DNA of 36,954 nt from Streptomyces albidochromogenes (GCF_005981925.1 NZ_VBVX01000026.1:1-36954); one strand, 5' to 3'; positions 24,508 through 32,780 are shown, numbered from the stretch's first letter. Made by a program: numbers and translations. The notes: a model not told the origin generated them from the letters alone.

Positions 24508-25653
24508 ATGGACCTGCTGAACACGCTGGTGGAGAAGGGGCTGCGGCGCGAGCTGCCGACCCGCGAAGAAGCGCTCGCCGTGCTGGCGACCTCCGACGAC
24601 GAGCTGCTCGATGTGGTGGCCGCGGCCGGAAAGGTACGCCGCCAGTGGTTCGGGCGGCGGGTGAAACTCAACTACCTGGTCAACCTCAAGTCGGGCCTGT
24701 GCCCCGAGGACTGCTCGTACTGCTCGCAGCGGCTCGGCTCGAAGGCCGAGATCCTGAAGTACACCTGGCTGAAGCCCGCCGAGGCCTCCAAGGCGGCGGC
24801 CGCGGGGGTCGCGGGCGGGGCGAAGCGGGTGTGCCTGGTCGCGAGCGGGCGCGGGCCGACGGACAAGGACGTCGACCGCGTCACGAAGACGATCGAGGCG
24901 ATCAAGGACGAGAACGAGGACGTCGAGATCTGCGCCTGCCTCGGGCTGCTCTCGGACGGACAGGCCGAGCGGCTGCGGGCGGCGGGCGCCGACGCGTACA
25001 ACCACAACCTGAACACCTCCGAGGCGACGTACGGCGGCATCACCACGACGCACACCTACGCCGACCGTGTGGAGACGGTCCAGCAGGCGCAGGCGGCGGG
25101 CATGTCGGCGTGCTCGGGCCTCATCGCGGGCATGGGCGAGACGGACGCGGACCTCGTGGACGTGGTCTTCGCGCTGCGCGAGCTCGACCCCGACTCGGTG
25201 CCCGTGAACTTCCTGATCCCCTTCGAGGGGACGCCGCTCGCCAAGGAGTGGAACCTGACGCCGCAGCGGGCGCTGCGCATCCTGGCGATGGTGCGGTTCG
25301 TCTGCCCGGACGTGGAGGTACGGCTCGCGGGCGGGCGCGAGGTGCACCTGCGGACCATGCAGCCGCTGGCGCTGCACCTGGTCAACTCGATCTTCCTCGG
25401 CGACTACCTGACCAGTGAGGGCCAGGCCGGCCAGGCGGACCTGGAGATGATCGCGGACGCCGGTTTCGAGGTGGAGGGGTCGCAGACGACGACGCTTCCG
25501 GAGCACCGCGCCGGCGGCGGCTGCGCGTCGGCGTGCGGTGAGCCGGCCGCACCGGAGTCCGAGGGAGAGACCCCGGAGATTCCGGCCGCCCGTACGGACC
25601 TCGTGTCGGTACGGCGGCGAGGCGCCGGGACGGACCTCGCCCCCAATGCCTGA
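24508..25653 (+). CDS. bioB: Biotin synthase
   Basis: ATG 24508 is preferred over GTG 24493 because GTGAGGA lies 8 nt before it. The 381-residue radical-SAM enzyme has Cys65-x3-Cys69-x2-Cys72 (CPEDCSYC) for the 4Fe-4S cluster. It also has the later Y-N-H-N-L-N-T-S and R-L-A-G-G-R-E motifs around the auxiliary cluster. It inserts sulfur into dethiobiotin, the final step. The C-terminal 50 residues beyond the catalytic barrel are low-complexity and contain C-A-S-A-C. The stop overlaps bioA. Confidence 0.96.
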   Translation: MDLLNTLVEKGLRRELPTREEALAVLATSDDELLDVVAAAGKVRRQWFGRRVKLNYLVNLKSGLCPEDCSYCSQRLGSKAEILKYTWLKPAEASKAAAAGVAGGAKRVCLVASGRGPTDKDVDRVTKTIEAIKDENEDVEICACLGLLSDGQAERLRAAGADAYNHNLNTSEATYGGITTTHTYADRVETVQQAQAAGMSACSGLIAGMGETDADLVDVVFALRELDPDSVPVNFLIPFEGTPLAKEWNLTPQRALRILAMVRFVCPDVEVRLAGGREVHLRTMQPLALHLVNSIFLGDYLTSEGQAGQADLEMIADAGFEVEGSQTTTLPEHRAGGGCASACGEPAAPESEGETPEIPAARTDLVSVRRRGAGTDLAPNA

Positions 25654-26950
25654 GCCGTTGGCCCCCGGTGAGCTGCTGCGGCTCGACCGGGAGCACGTCT
25701 GGCATCCGTACGGTCCGATGCCGGGCCGTGCACAGCCGCTGCTGGTGGAGTCCGCTTCCGGCGTCCGGCTGCGCCTGGCCCAGCCGGCCCACGGCCAGGA
25801 CGAGTTGATCGACGGCATGTCGTCCTGGTGGTCGGCGGTGCACGGCTACAACCACCCCGTCCTCAACGAGGCGGCGCGCGGTCAGCTCGACCGGATGAGC
25901 CATGTGATGTTCGGCGGGCTCACCCACGAGCCCGCCGTGCGGCTGGCCGCGAAGCTGGTGGAGATCACCCCCGAGCCGCTGCGGCACGTGTTCCTGTCCG
26001 ACTCCGGTTCGGTGTCGGTCGAGGTCGCGGTGAAGATGTGCCTCCAGTACTGGCGCTCGGTGGGCCGGCCGGGCAAGCAGCGGCTCCTGACCTGGCGCGG
26101 CGGCTACCACGGCGACACCTGGCAGCCGATGGCGGTGTGCGACCCGCAGGGCGGCATGCACGAGCTGTGGCAGGGGGTCCTGCCGCGCCAGGTCTTCGCG
26201 GACGCGCCGCCGGCCGCGTACGACGCGGCGTACGCCGATCACCTGCGCGCGACGATCGCCCGCCACGCGGACGAGCTGGCCGCGGTGATCGTGGAGCCGG
26301 TGGTGCAGGGCGCCGGCGGGATGCGCTTCCACTCGCCCGCGTACCTGCGGGTGCTGCGGGAGGCGTGCGACGAGCACGGGGTCCTGCTGATCTTCGACGA
26401 GATCGCGACCGGCTTCGGCCGTACGGGGACGCTCTTCGCCTCGGAGCAGGCGTCGGTCTCGCCGGACGTCCTGTGCCTGGGCAAGGCGATGACCGGCGGT
26501 TACCTGTCGATGGCGGCGACCCTGTGCACGTCCGAGGTGGCCGACGGCATCTCGCGCGGCGAGCTGCCGGTCCTGGCCCACGGCCCGACCTTCATGGGCA
26601 ATCCGCTGGCTTCGGCGGTGGCCTGCGCCTCGATCGAGCTGCTGCTCGGCCAGGACTGGCAGGGCGAGGTCAAGCGCATCGAAGCCGGGCTGAACGAAGG
26701 CCTGGCGGCGGTGGCGGAGCTTCCGGGGGTCCGCGACGTCCGGGTGCTGGGGGCGATCGGCGTCGTACAGCTCGCCCGTCCTCTCGACGAGGCCGCCATG
26801 GCGGCGGCCACGGCGGCGACGGTCCGGGAGGGCGTGTGGCTGCGGCCGTTCCGCGACCTGATCTACACGATGCCGCCGTACGTCACGAACGACGCGGACC
26901 TGTCCCGGATCTGCCGGGCGATGGGGGCGGCCGCGTCGGCCGGTGCGTGA
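25646..26950 (+). CDS. bioA: Adenosylmethionine-8-amino-7-oxononanoate aminotransferase
   Basis: ATG 25646 overlaps the bioB stop in ATGCCTGA, which fixes the start and implies translational coupling; no strong ribosome binding site is visible. The 434-residue class III aminotransferase has the BioA-type [36 protein letters not shown], and PLP Lys in L-G-K-A-M-T-G-G. It transfers an amino group from SAM to make 7,8-diaminopelargonate. Confidence 0.95.
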   Translation: MPEPLAPGELLRLDREHVWHPYGPMPGRAQPLLVESASGVRLRLAQPAHGQDELIDGMSSWWSAVHGYNHPVLNEAARGQLDRMSHVMFGGLTHEPAVRLAAKLVEITPEPLRHVFLSDSGSVSVEVAVKMCLQYWRSVGRPGKQRLLTWRGGYHGDTWQPMAVCDPQGGMHELWQGVLPRQVFADAPPAAYDAAYADHLRATIARHADELAAVIVEPVVQGAGGMRFHSPAYLRVLREACDEHGVLLIFDEIATGFGRTGTLFASEQASVSPDVLCLGKAMTGGYLSMAATLCTSEVADGISRGELPVLAHGPTFMGNPLASAVACASIELLLGQDWQGEVKRIEAGLNEGLAAVAELPGVRDVRVLGAIGVVQLARPLDEAAMAAATAATVREGVWLRPFRDLIYTMPPYVTNDADLSRICRAMGAAASAGA

Positions 26951-26989
26951 GGGGCCGTCCCCTCACGCTCCCCGGCGGGCATGCCCCGG

Positions 26990-27042
26990 AACGCCGGAGG
27001 GGCCGGATGCCGCCCCCGGGCGGTCCCGGCCCCTCCGGCGTT
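26990..27042 (+). terminator. Strong hairpin between bioA and bioD
   Basis: A perfect 17-bp stem (26990-27006 with 27026-27042) has a loop that itself contains a nested CCGCC/GGCGG stem. It lies 40 nt after bioA and 69 nt before bioD, so it could terminate, attenuate or stabilise the transcript. Confidence 0.7.
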
Positions 27043-27111
27043 GTGGGGCGCCGTCCGGTCCCGGCCCGGTCCGCACTTGAACTGAACTACTACCCAGGAG
27101 GACATCAGCGC

Positions 27112-27807
27112 ATGGCCGTCATCGTCGTCAGCGGCACCGGTACCGAGATCGGCAAGACCGTCGTCACAGCGGCGCTTGCCGCCGTCGCCCGGGCCCTGGG
27201 CCGTACCGTCGCCGTGCTCAAGCCCGCCCAGACCGGCCTCGCCGAGGGCGAGCCGGGCGACGCGCACGAGGTCGTGCGGCTGGCGGGCGACGAGGTCGCC
27301 GGGGTCGAACTCGCCCGGTTCCCCGAGCCGCTGGCGCCCGCCACCGCCGCCCGGCGCGCGGGCCTGGCCCCCGTACGGCCGCAGGACGTGGCCACGGCGG
27401 CGGCGAAGCTGGCCGCGACGTACGACCTCGTGCTCGTCGAAGGCGCCGGCGGCCTGCTCGTGCGCTTCGACGACGAGGGCGGGACCCTCGCCGACGCCGC
27501 CCGGCTGCTGGGCGCACCGGTCCTGGTCGTCACCCCCGCCGGCCTCGGCACGCTCAACTCGACGACGCTGACCGCCGAGGCCCTGCGCGCCCGCGGGATC
27601 GACATGCTCGGCGTCGTCATCGGCAGCTGGCCCGACGCTCCCGGTCTCGCCGAGCGCTGCAACCTCGCCGACCTGCCCGACGCGGCCGGAGGAGCCCCGT
27701 TGCTGGGTGCCGTCCCGCAGGGCGCGGGTGGCCTGGCACCCGCCGACTTCCGGGCACGCGCCGGGACTTGGCTCGCGCCGGCGCTCGGCGGCACCTGGCA
27801 GCCGTAA
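27112..27807 (+). CDS. bioD: Dethiobiotin synthetase
   Basis: ATG 27112 follows AGGAGG by about 10 nt. The 231-residue product has the BioD P-loop G-T-G-T-E-I-G-K-T near the N-terminus, V-L-K-P-A-Q-T-G, and V-E-G-A-G-G-L-L-V. These are the ATP and substrate-binding signatures of the enzyme that closes the ureido ring of dethiobiotin. It follows bioA by 161 nt, with a strong hairpin between them, so it may be expressed at a different level. A TGAAC-TGAAC direct repeat lies 25-35 nt upstream; I attach no meaning to it. Confidence 0.94.
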   Translation: MAVIVVSGTGTEIGKTVVTAALAAVARALGRTVAVLKPAQTGLAEGEPGDAHEVVRLAGDEVAGVELARFPEPLAPATAARRAGLAPVRPQDVATAAAKLAATYDLVLVEGAGGLLVRFDDEGGTLADAARLLGAPVLVVTPAGLGTLNSTTLTAEALRARGIDMLGVVIGSWPDAPGLAERCNLADLPDAAGGAPLLGAVPQGAGGLAPADFRARAGTWLAPALGGTWQP

Positions 27808-27831
27808 CAGCCGCGACACGGGCGACAGCCG

Positions 27832-27837
27832 TATCGT
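27832..27837 (+). promoter_or_regulatory. Candidate -10 of a leaderless VOC-gene promoter
   Basis: TATCGT lies exactly 7 nt before ATG 27845, with no ribosome binding site between. No clear -35 is seen. Confidence 0.4.
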
Positions 27838-27844
27838 CGTCGTC

Positions 27845-28207
27845 ATGCGAGTACGTATCGACGAAATCGTCTTCGACTGCGCGGAGCCCGCCGTACTGGC
27901 CCGGTTCTGGGCCGCCCTGCTGGGCGGCGACCCGGTCGACCGGAGCCCGGACTGGTCGTACGTCGACCCGCCGGACTGGACCCGGGTCGCCTTCCAGCGC
28001 GTACCGGAGGGGAAGAGCGTCAAGAACCGGCTGCATCTGGACCTGCACGCGGACGACATCGGCGCGGCGACCGCGTGGGCACAGGGCCTCGGCGCGACCA
28101 GGACCGGCGGGATCGTCGTCGACACGCAGGGGTCCTTCCAGGTGCTGCTGGACCCGGAAGGCAACGAGTTCTGCTTCGTGAGCGGCGTGAGCCGCCCGAC
28201 GGGGTAA
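27845..28207 (+). CDS. VOC-family (glyoxalase-like) protein
   Basis: The 120-residue single-module protein resembles glyoxalase-like domain proteins of the vicinal oxygen chelate superfamily. It has the D-E-I-V-F-D-C opening, then A-R-F-W-A-A-L-L-G-G, a possible metal ligand in R-L-H-L-D-L-H-A-D-D, and the closing D-P-E-G-N-E-F-C. It starts 37 nt after bioD and lacks a ribosome binding site; a TATCGT 7 nt upstream suggests a leaderless transcript. The substrate is unknown. A link to biotin is not supported beyond position. Confidence 0.85.
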   Translation: MRVRIDEIVFDCAEPAVLARFWAALLGGDPVDRSPDWSYVDPPDWTRVAFQRVPEGKSVKNRLHLDLHADDIGAATAWAQGLGATRTGGIVVDTQGSFQVLLDPEGNEFCFVSGVSRPTG

Positions 28208-28244
28208 GTATCGCGGTACGTACGCCACCGGAGGAGGGTCCGCG

Positions 28245-28943
28245 ATGCCCAAGCGCCGCAGCAAGGTTCCCCGGGATGCCGTGCACCACCCGCTCTTCGC
28301 ACGCTTCTACGCCCGCTGCAGCGTGGCGGCCGACCTGAGAGGCGGGGTGGCCGCGCACCGCGACGAGCTGCTGTCCGGGCTGTCGGGCCGGGTCATCGAG
28401 ATCGGCGCGGGCAACGGGCTGAACTTCGCGCACTACCCGGCCGCCGTCTCGGAGGTCGTGGCGATCGAACCGGAACGCAGCCTGCGCCGGCTGGCGCTGA
28501 AAGCGGCGCTGGACGCCGGTGTCCCGGTGGACGTGGTGCCGGGAGCGGCGGAGGCGCTGCCGGTGAAGAGCGAGGCGTTCGACGCGGCGGTGGTGTCGCT
28601 GGTGCTGTGCAGCGTACGGGACGTGCCGCGCGCCCTCTCCGAGATCAGGCGTGTCCTGCGGCCCGGGGGCGAGCTGCGCTTCTTCGAACACGGCCGGGGC
28701 GGGGGCAGGGCCATGGTGACGGCCCAGCGGGTCCTGGACCGGACCGTCTGGCCGGTGCTCTTCGGCGGGTGCCACACCGCGCGCGACCCGCTCGCGGCCA
28801 TCACGGCGGCGGGGTTCGACCTGGGCGCGTACCGGCGGCTGTCCGTACCGGAGAACGGTCCGCGACTGCCGTCGTCGCCCTGCGTGCTCGGTGTGGCGCA
28901 CCGGCCGGGTGAGGCGCCGGAGGGGCCGGCGGCCGACGCGTAG
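28245..28943 (+). CDS. Class I SAM methyltransferase, METTL7/UbiE-like
   Basis: ATG 28245 follows GGAGGAGGG by about 7 nt. The 232-residue protein begins H-P-L-F-A-R-F-Y, then has SAM motif I V-I-E-I-G-A-G-N-G-L-N-F-A-H-Y-P, A-E-A-L-P at motif II/III, and L-R-P-G-G-E-L-R-F-F-E-H-G-R. The N-F-x-x-Y-P signature is characteristic of the METTL7-like branch, some members of which methylate thiols or lipids. Although next to the biotin genes it does not look like the malonyl-ACP methyltransferase BioC. The substrate is unknown. Confidence 0.8.
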   Translation: MPKRRSKVPRDAVHHPLFARFYARCSVAADLRGGVAAHRDELLSGLSGRVIEIGAGNGLNFAHYPAAVSEVVAIEPERSLRRLALKAALDAGVPVDVVPGAAEALPVKSEAFDAAVVSLVLCSVRDVPRALSEIRRVLRPGGELRFFEHGRGGGRAMVTAQRVLDRTVWPVLFGGCHTARDPLAAITAAGFDLGAYRRLSVPENGPRLPSSPCVLGVAHRPGEAPEGPAADA

Positions 28944-28955
28944 GAGGGGCGGACG

Positions 28956-28985
28956 CCGGCGCCCGGACCCGGGGCCCGGCGCCGG
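28956..28985. terminator. Hairpin between methyltransferase and toxin genes
   Basis: CCGGCGCC (28956-28963) pairs with GGCGCCGG (28978-28985) between two convergent genes. The loop is 14 nt. Confidence 0.5.
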
Positions 28986-28994
28986 GTCACCTGC

Positions 28995-29366
28995 TCACAG
29001 GCTCCACTGGCGCAGCTCCCCCGCGATCGCGTGGACGTCGGCCTTGCCCTCCTTGACGAGCCTTGCCAGGTCCCGCACCCGCTCGGGCGAGGTCTCGACC
29101 TTGAGCCCGCAGGCGACGAGGTAGCCGTAGGCCACGGCCGAGGCGAACATCGCGTTCGAGCGCTCCAGCGCCGGCACGTGCAGCAGCAGCTGGAGCAGGG
29201 CGGCCGCGCGGGCGGCCGGATCGCTGTAGACGGGAGTGCCGAATATCTCGGCCTCGTGCCGGGCGACGGCGGCCACCAGTGCGCCCCAGTCGACGACCTG
29301 GGGGTCGCCCGGGGTCCGGTGCTCGGCGACCATGAGGAGCCAGGCGAGGTCGATCCTGAGACTCAA
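28995..29366 (-). CDS. Fic/Doc-like toxin with degenerate motif
   Basis: The toxin starts at TTG 29366, overlapping the antitoxin stop by 4 nt (TTGA), with GAAGG 6 nt upstream. The 123-residue protein aligns with Doc-type Fic proteins, including a C-terminal region like Y-L-V-A-C-G-L-K-V-E-T-S-P-E. The Fic loop is altered: after His63 the sequence is V-P-A-L-E-R-S-N71, lacking the G/A-N-K/R anion-binding core. Doc normally phosphorylates EF-Tu. Whether this variant keeps that activity is unclear, although similar Streptomyces proteins are annotated as Fic-family toxin components. Confidence 0.75.
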   Translation of the reverse strand: MSLRIDLAWLLMVAEHRTPGDPQVVDWGALVAAVARHEAEIFGTPVYSDPAARAAALLQLLLHVPALERSNAMFASAVAYGYLVACGLKVETSPERVRDLARLVKEGKADVHAIAGELRQWSL

Positions 29367-29593
29367 CGCTTGCCTTCGCGCTCCGCGTCGCCGAACTCCT
29401 CCGCGAACACCGATTCGTACTGCCTCATGAAGTCGGACGCGGCCTCGACGAAGGTGCGCCCCACTTCCCCGGCGTCCTGGCGGACCAGCTCCTCTATGTA
29501 GCGGTTCACGCTCATGCCCCGCTGGAGAGCGCGCTGCCGCGCGGCCTCGGCGGTGGCCTCGTCCACCCGTACGTTCAGCTGCGTCTTCGCCAC
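29363..29593 (-). CDS. Ribbon-helix-helix antitoxin
   Basis: This 76-residue protein starts at GTG 29593. Its N-terminus T-Q-L-N-V-R-V-D-E-A-T-A-E-A-A-R-Q-R-A-L-Q-R-G-M-S-V-N-R-Y-I-E-E-L-V is a classic RHH DNA-binding fold. The acidic, helical C-terminal part should bind the toxin encoded directly downstream. TAGCTT lies 6 nt before the GTG, suggesting a leaderless mRNA. Two GCTAGC cores, one in a 14-bp palindrome, lie immediately upstream and are the probable operator. Confidence 0.88.
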   Translation of the reverse strand: MAKTQLNVRVDEATAEAARQRALQRGMSVNRYIEELVRQDAGEVGRTFVEAASDFMRQYESVFAEEFGDAEREGKR

Positions 29594-29599
29594 ACCATC

Positions 29600-29605
29600 A
29601 AGCTA
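29600..29605 (-). promoter_or_regulatory. Candidate -10 of a leaderless antitoxin promoter
   Basis: On the minus strand TAGCTT lies 6 nt before GTG 29593 and overlaps the proximal GCTAGC core. This would allow repression by antitoxin binding. Confidence 0.4.
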
Positions 29606-29625
29606 GCGCGACGGTGCTAGCACCG
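29602..29625. promoter_or_regulatory. Toxin-antitoxin operator
   Basis: GCTAGC occurs at 29602-29607 and at 29616-29621. The second is the centre of a perfect 14-bp palindrome (CGGTGCTAGCACCG, 29612-29625). The cores are 14 nt apart, a typical layout for paired RHH dimers. Confidence 0.6.
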
Positions 29626-29714
29626 GCAAGGGGAGACCGGGAGGAGACGGGGACCGGGAGCGGACACCGGGAACAAGGTCGACGCGACGGGGCGGACGGT
29701 GGTGGGATGCCGAC

Positions 29715-30158
29715 ATGAACGATCTTCGTATACGGCCCGCGGCGTCCGACGACCTCGACGCCGTCCTGGCCTTCTGGAAGGACGCCGCCGAGGGCACGAG
29801 CATCAGCGACGACCGCGCGGGCGTGGAGCGGCTCGTCGCCCGCGACCCCGGTGCCCTGCTCCTGGCCGAGCTTGCCGCCACCGGCGGTGGGCCCCACGAG
29901 CTCGTCGGCACGGTCGTCGCGGGTTTCGACGGCTGGCGCTGTCATCTGTACCGCCTGGCCGTGCACCCGGACCGGCGGCGGCGCGGCATCGGCTCCGCGC
30001 TGCTCGCCGCGGCGGAGGAACGGTTCGTCGCGCTGGGCGGGCGGCGCGGCGACGCGATGGTCCTGCGGGAGAACGAACGGGCGCACCACGCCTGGCGCGC
30101 GGCCGGGTACGCGCCCGAGCCGCAGTGGCGGCGCTGGGTCAAGCCGCTCGTGGAGTGA
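29715..30158 (+). CDS. GNAT-family N-acetyltransferase
   Basis: The 147-residue protein has the GNAT fold order: an N-terminal R-I-R-P-A-A-S-D-D strand, a central strand C-H-L-Y-R-L-A-V-H-P, the acetyl-CoA pyrophosphate loop R-R-R-R-G-I-G-S-A-L-L, and a C-terminal R-A-H-H-A-W-R-A-A-G-Y segment. It should acetylate an amine on a small molecule or peptide. The substrate is not predictable. It lies between the toxin-antitoxin operator and the CNNM/CBS leader and appears monocistronic. Confidence 0.88.
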   Translation: MNDLRIRPAASDDLDAVLAFWKDAAEGTSISDDRAGVERLVARDPGALLLAELAATGGGPHELVGTVVAGFDGWRCHLYRLAVHPDRRRRGIGSALLAAAEERFVALGGRRGDAMVLRENERAHHAWRAAGYAPEPQWRRWVKPLVE

Positions 30159-30194
30159 ACGTGGAGGGACCTCGGCCGCGGCGCGCCCGCCCCT

Positions 30195-30247
30195 TACCAT
30201 GGGCGGATCATTCACCCCCTCTGAAAGGTGTGAGCGTCCGCCCATGG
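30195..30247 (+). promoter_or_regulatory. Structured leader/promoter of the CNNM-CBS operon
   Basis: A TACCAT (-10-like, 30195-30200) begins an 11-bp perfect inverted repeat (30197-30207 with 30237-30247). The 29-nt interior contains a second CACC/GGTG stem. The right arm holds the ATG of a 25-codon leader ORF, and the inner stem holds its weak ribosome binding site. It could act as a DNA operator over the -10 or as an RNA hairpin masking the leader ORF. Confidence 0.4.
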
Positions 30248-30321
30248 GCGAGCCTCCCCGTAGCCGACATCGCGCGTCCTTCTTCGCCCTGCCCGATCAT
30301 GGGACGGTGGTGAACCGATGA
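30244..30321 (+). CDS. Putative 25-residue leader peptide
   Basis: A 26-codon frame from ATG 30244 ends in a TGA that overlaps the ATG of the CNNM/CBS gene (ATGA). The peptide (MGEPPRSRHRASFFALPDHG..) has a Pro pair and a run of basic residues. Since the main gene lacks a clear ribosome binding site, translational coupling to this leader is plausible. No family is known to me, so it may be fortuitous. Confidence 0.35.
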   Translation: MGEPPRSRHRASFFALPDHGTVVNR

Positions 30322-31721
30322 CCGAAGTGCTTCTGCTCGCCGTGGCCGTACTGCTCTCGCTCGCCTGCGGGGCCTTCGTGGCGGCCGAGTTCTCGCTGAC
30401 CACGGTCGAGCGCGGAGAGCTCGAACGCGCCGTGGAGCGCGGCGAGCGGGGGGCGGCGAGCGCCCTCAAGGCCGTACGCAGCCTCACGTTCCAGCTCTCC
30501 GGCGCCCAGCTCGGCATCACCGTGACCAACCTCCTGGTCGGCATGCTGGCCGAGCCGTCGATCGGCAAGCTGATCCGCGGCCCGCTCCAGGACCTCGGTC
30601 TGTCCCCCGCGACCTCGTCGTCGGTGGCCCTGGTCATCGGTACGGCGCTGTCGACCGTCGTGCTGATGGTCGTGGGCGAGCTGGTGCCCAAGAACTGGGC
30701 CATCTCCTCGCCGCTGGGCGTGGCGAGGGTCGTCGCCGCCCCGCAGCGGATCTTCAGCCTCGCCTTCCGCCCGCTGATCAGCCACCTCAACGGCTCGGCG
30801 AACCGGATCGTGCGGCGCTTCGGCATGGAGCCGGCGGAGGAGCTCGCGTCGGCCCGCAGCCCGCAGGAGCTGGTCGCCCTGGCGCGGCACTCCGCCCGGG
30901 AGGGTGCGCTGGAGGCCGACACGGCCGAGCTGTTCGTACGGACCCTCAACCTGGCGGAGCTGAGCGCGCAGAACGTGATGACTCCGCGCGTCCAGGTCAC
31001 CGCCCTCGACGTCCAGGCCACCGCTGAGGACGTCGCGAACGCGACGCGCGCCACCGGCCTCTCCCGCTTCCCCGTCTACCGGGGCGGCCTCGACTCGGTC
31101 GTCGGCATCGCGCACATCAAGGACGTACTGACCGTGCCCGCGGAACGCCGGCCCTCGTATCCCGTCTCGTCGCTGCTGCGCGAGCCGCTGCTCGTACCCG
31201 AGTCGCTGACGGTGGACCGGCTCCTCGACCGGCTGTCGGGCAAGCAGACGATGGCCGTCGTCATCGACGAGTACGGCGGCACGGCGGGTGTCGTGACGCT
31301 GGAGGACATCGTCGAGGAGGTCGTGGGCGAGGTGCGCGACGAGCACGATCCGCACGAGACGCCGGACCTCGCCCTGGCGGGTGAGGACGCCGACGGCCGG
31401 GCGCTGTGGTCGGCGGACGGCGCCGCCCGGACCGACCAGCTGGAGCGCGTGGGACTGCGGGTGCACGAGGGGCCGTACGAGACGCTCGCCGGACTGGTCG
31501 CGCACGAGCTCGGCCGTATTCCGGCGGTCGGGGACCGCATCGAGCTGGCCGGGTGGCAGCTGGACGTCGTGGACGCGGCGGGGAGGCGCGCGGCGCGCGT
31601 GCTGCTGCACGCCCCGCCGCCCGACGTGTCCGACGGCGTGGACGGGTCCGACGCTTCCGGGTCTTCCGGCGGCTCCGCCGGTTCAGGCCGCGGTTCCACG
31701 CAAGGGGAGGGCGGGCGATGA
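30318..31721 (+). CDS. CNNM/CBS (CorC-HlyC) membrane protein
   Basis: The 467-residue protein has an N-terminal CNNM/DUF21 domain of four hydrophobic helices (about 1-195) with the G-E-L-V-P-K-N motif. Two CBS domains follow (about 215-345; M-T-P-R-V-Q-V and Y-G-G-T-A-G-V-V-T-L-E-D), then a CorC/HlyC-type C-terminal domain (about 360-435). A Gly/Ser-rich disordered tail ends it. Relatives (MpfA, CorC, CNNM) export Mg2+ or affect metal homeostasis. It overlaps the next gene by 4 nt (ATGA), forming a pair of paralogues. Confidence 0.9.
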   Translation: MTEVLLLAVAVLLSLACGAFVAAEFSLTTVERGELERAVERGERGAASALKAVRSLTFQLSGAQLGITVTNLLVGMLAEPSIGKLIRGPLQDLGLSPATSSSVALVIGTALSTVVLMVVGELVPKNWAISSPLGVARVVAAPQRIFSLAFRPLISHLNGSANRIVRRFGMEPAEELASARSPQELVALARHSAREGALEADTAELFVRTLNLAELSAQNVMTPRVQVTALDVQATAEDVANATRATGLSRFPVYRGGLDSVVGIAHIKDVLTVPAERRPSYPVSSLLREPLLVPESLTVDRLLDRLSGKQTMAVVIDEYGGTAGVVTLEDIVEEVVGEVRDEHDPHETPDLALAGEDADGRALWSADGAARTDQLERVGLRVHEGPYETLAGLVAHELGRIPAVGDRIELAGWQLDVVDAAGRRAARVLLHAPPPDVSDGVDGSDASGSSGGSAGSGRGSTQGEGGR

Positions 31722-32740
31722 CCGCGATCCAGCTGTTCGTCGGCCTGCTCACGCTGGTCGTCAACGCCTTCTTCGTCGGCGCGGAGTTCGCACTGATCTC
31801 CGTACGCCGCAGCCAGATCGAACCGGAGGCGGACCAGGGGAACCGGCGGGCGCGCAGCGTCCTGTGGGGCCTCGAACACGTCGCGGCGCTGCTGGCGGCG
31901 GCCCAGTTGGGCATCACGCTGTGCACTCTGGTGCTCGGCGTGGTCGCCGAGCCGGCCATCGCGCACCTGCTGGAGCCGCTGTTCCACGCGGTGGGGGTGC
32001 CGGACGGGCTGACGCACCCGATCTCGTTCGTCATCGCGCTCGCCGCGGCCACGTATCTGCACATGCTGTTCGGCGAGATGGTGCCGAAGAACATCGCGCT
32101 GGCCGAGCCGGTCAGGACCGCGCTGCTGCTCGGACCGCCGCTGGTGGCGCTGGCCCGGGCGCTGCGACCGGTGATCTTCGCGATCAACGCCTTCGCCAAC
32201 GGCCTGCTCAAGCTGCTGCGGGTGGAGGCCAAGAGCGAGGTGTCCGCGACCTTCACGGACGACGAACTGGCGCGGCTGGTCACCGACGCCGGCCACGCCG
32301 GTCTGCTCGACGACCGGGCGGCCGAGCGGCTGCACGACGCCCTGGAGCTGGGCCGGCGCCCGGTCCAGGACGTGGTCATGCCGGTGGAGCGCGTCGTGTT
32401 CGCGCAGATGGGGACGACGCCGGAGGACCTGGAACGGCTGTCGGCCGAATCGGGGTTCTCCCGCTTCCCGGTGCTGGAGGGTCTGCGGATCCTGGGCTAC
32501 CTGCACGTCAAGGACGCCCTGGACGCCGCACCGCGCACCGTGGCGTTCCCGGTCTCCGCGCTCCGGCCGATCGCCCGGGTGCGGGCGGCCACGCCGCTCG
32601 ACGACGTCCTGACGGCGATGCGGCGCAGCCGGACCCACCTCGCGGCGGTGCTGGGCGACGACGGCAATCCGGCGGGGCTCGTCACCATGGAGGACGTCCT
32701 GCGCGAGCTGGTGGGGCGGCCGGACCAGAGGCTGTCCTAG
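31718..32740 (+). CDS. CNNM/CBS membrane protein, shorter paralogue
   Basis: ATG 31718 has GGGGAGG 8 nt upstream and overlaps the previous stop. The 340-residue protein has the same CNNM domain (G-E-M-V-P-K-N) and CBS pair (V-M-P-V-E-R-V-V-F; N-P-A-G-L-V-T-M-E-D-V-L). It ends at the second CBS domain and so lacks the CorC/HlyC domain of its partner. CNNM proteins act as dimers, so a heterodimer with the upstream product is likely. Confidence 0.9.
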   Translation: MTAIQLFVGLLTLVVNAFFVGAEFALISVRRSQIEPEADQGNRRARSVLWGLEHVAALLAAAQLGITLCTLVLGVVAEPAIAHLLEPLFHAVGVPDGLTHPISFVIALAAATYLHMLFGEMVPKNIALAEPVRTALLLGPPLVALARALRPVIFAINAFANGLLKLLRVEAKSEVSATFTDDELARLVTDAGHAGLLDDRAAERLHDALELGRRPVQDVVMPVERVVFAQMGTTPEDLERLSAESGFSRFPVLEGLRILGYLHVKDALDAAPRTVAFPVSALRPIARVRAATPLDDVLTAMRRSRTHLAAVLGDDGNPAGLVTMEDVLRELVGRPDQRLS

Positions 32741-32765
32741 CTTCTGGTCCGGGCTCGGGCCGGGA

Positions 32766-32771
32766 TACGAT
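32766..32771 (+). promoter_or_regulatory. Candidate -10 upstream of the SGNH hydrolase gene
   Basis: TACGAT lies 9 nt before ATG 32781, with no ribosome binding site. The transcript would be leaderless or nearly so. Confidence 0.35.
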
Positions 32772-32780
32772 CGCTCCGCC

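Noticed and set aside
28245-28943. BioC-like malonyl-ACP methyltransferase
   Set aside because: It is near the biotin genes, but the N-F-x-x-Y-P signature fits METTL7-like methyltransferases, and a VOC gene with its own promoter lies between.
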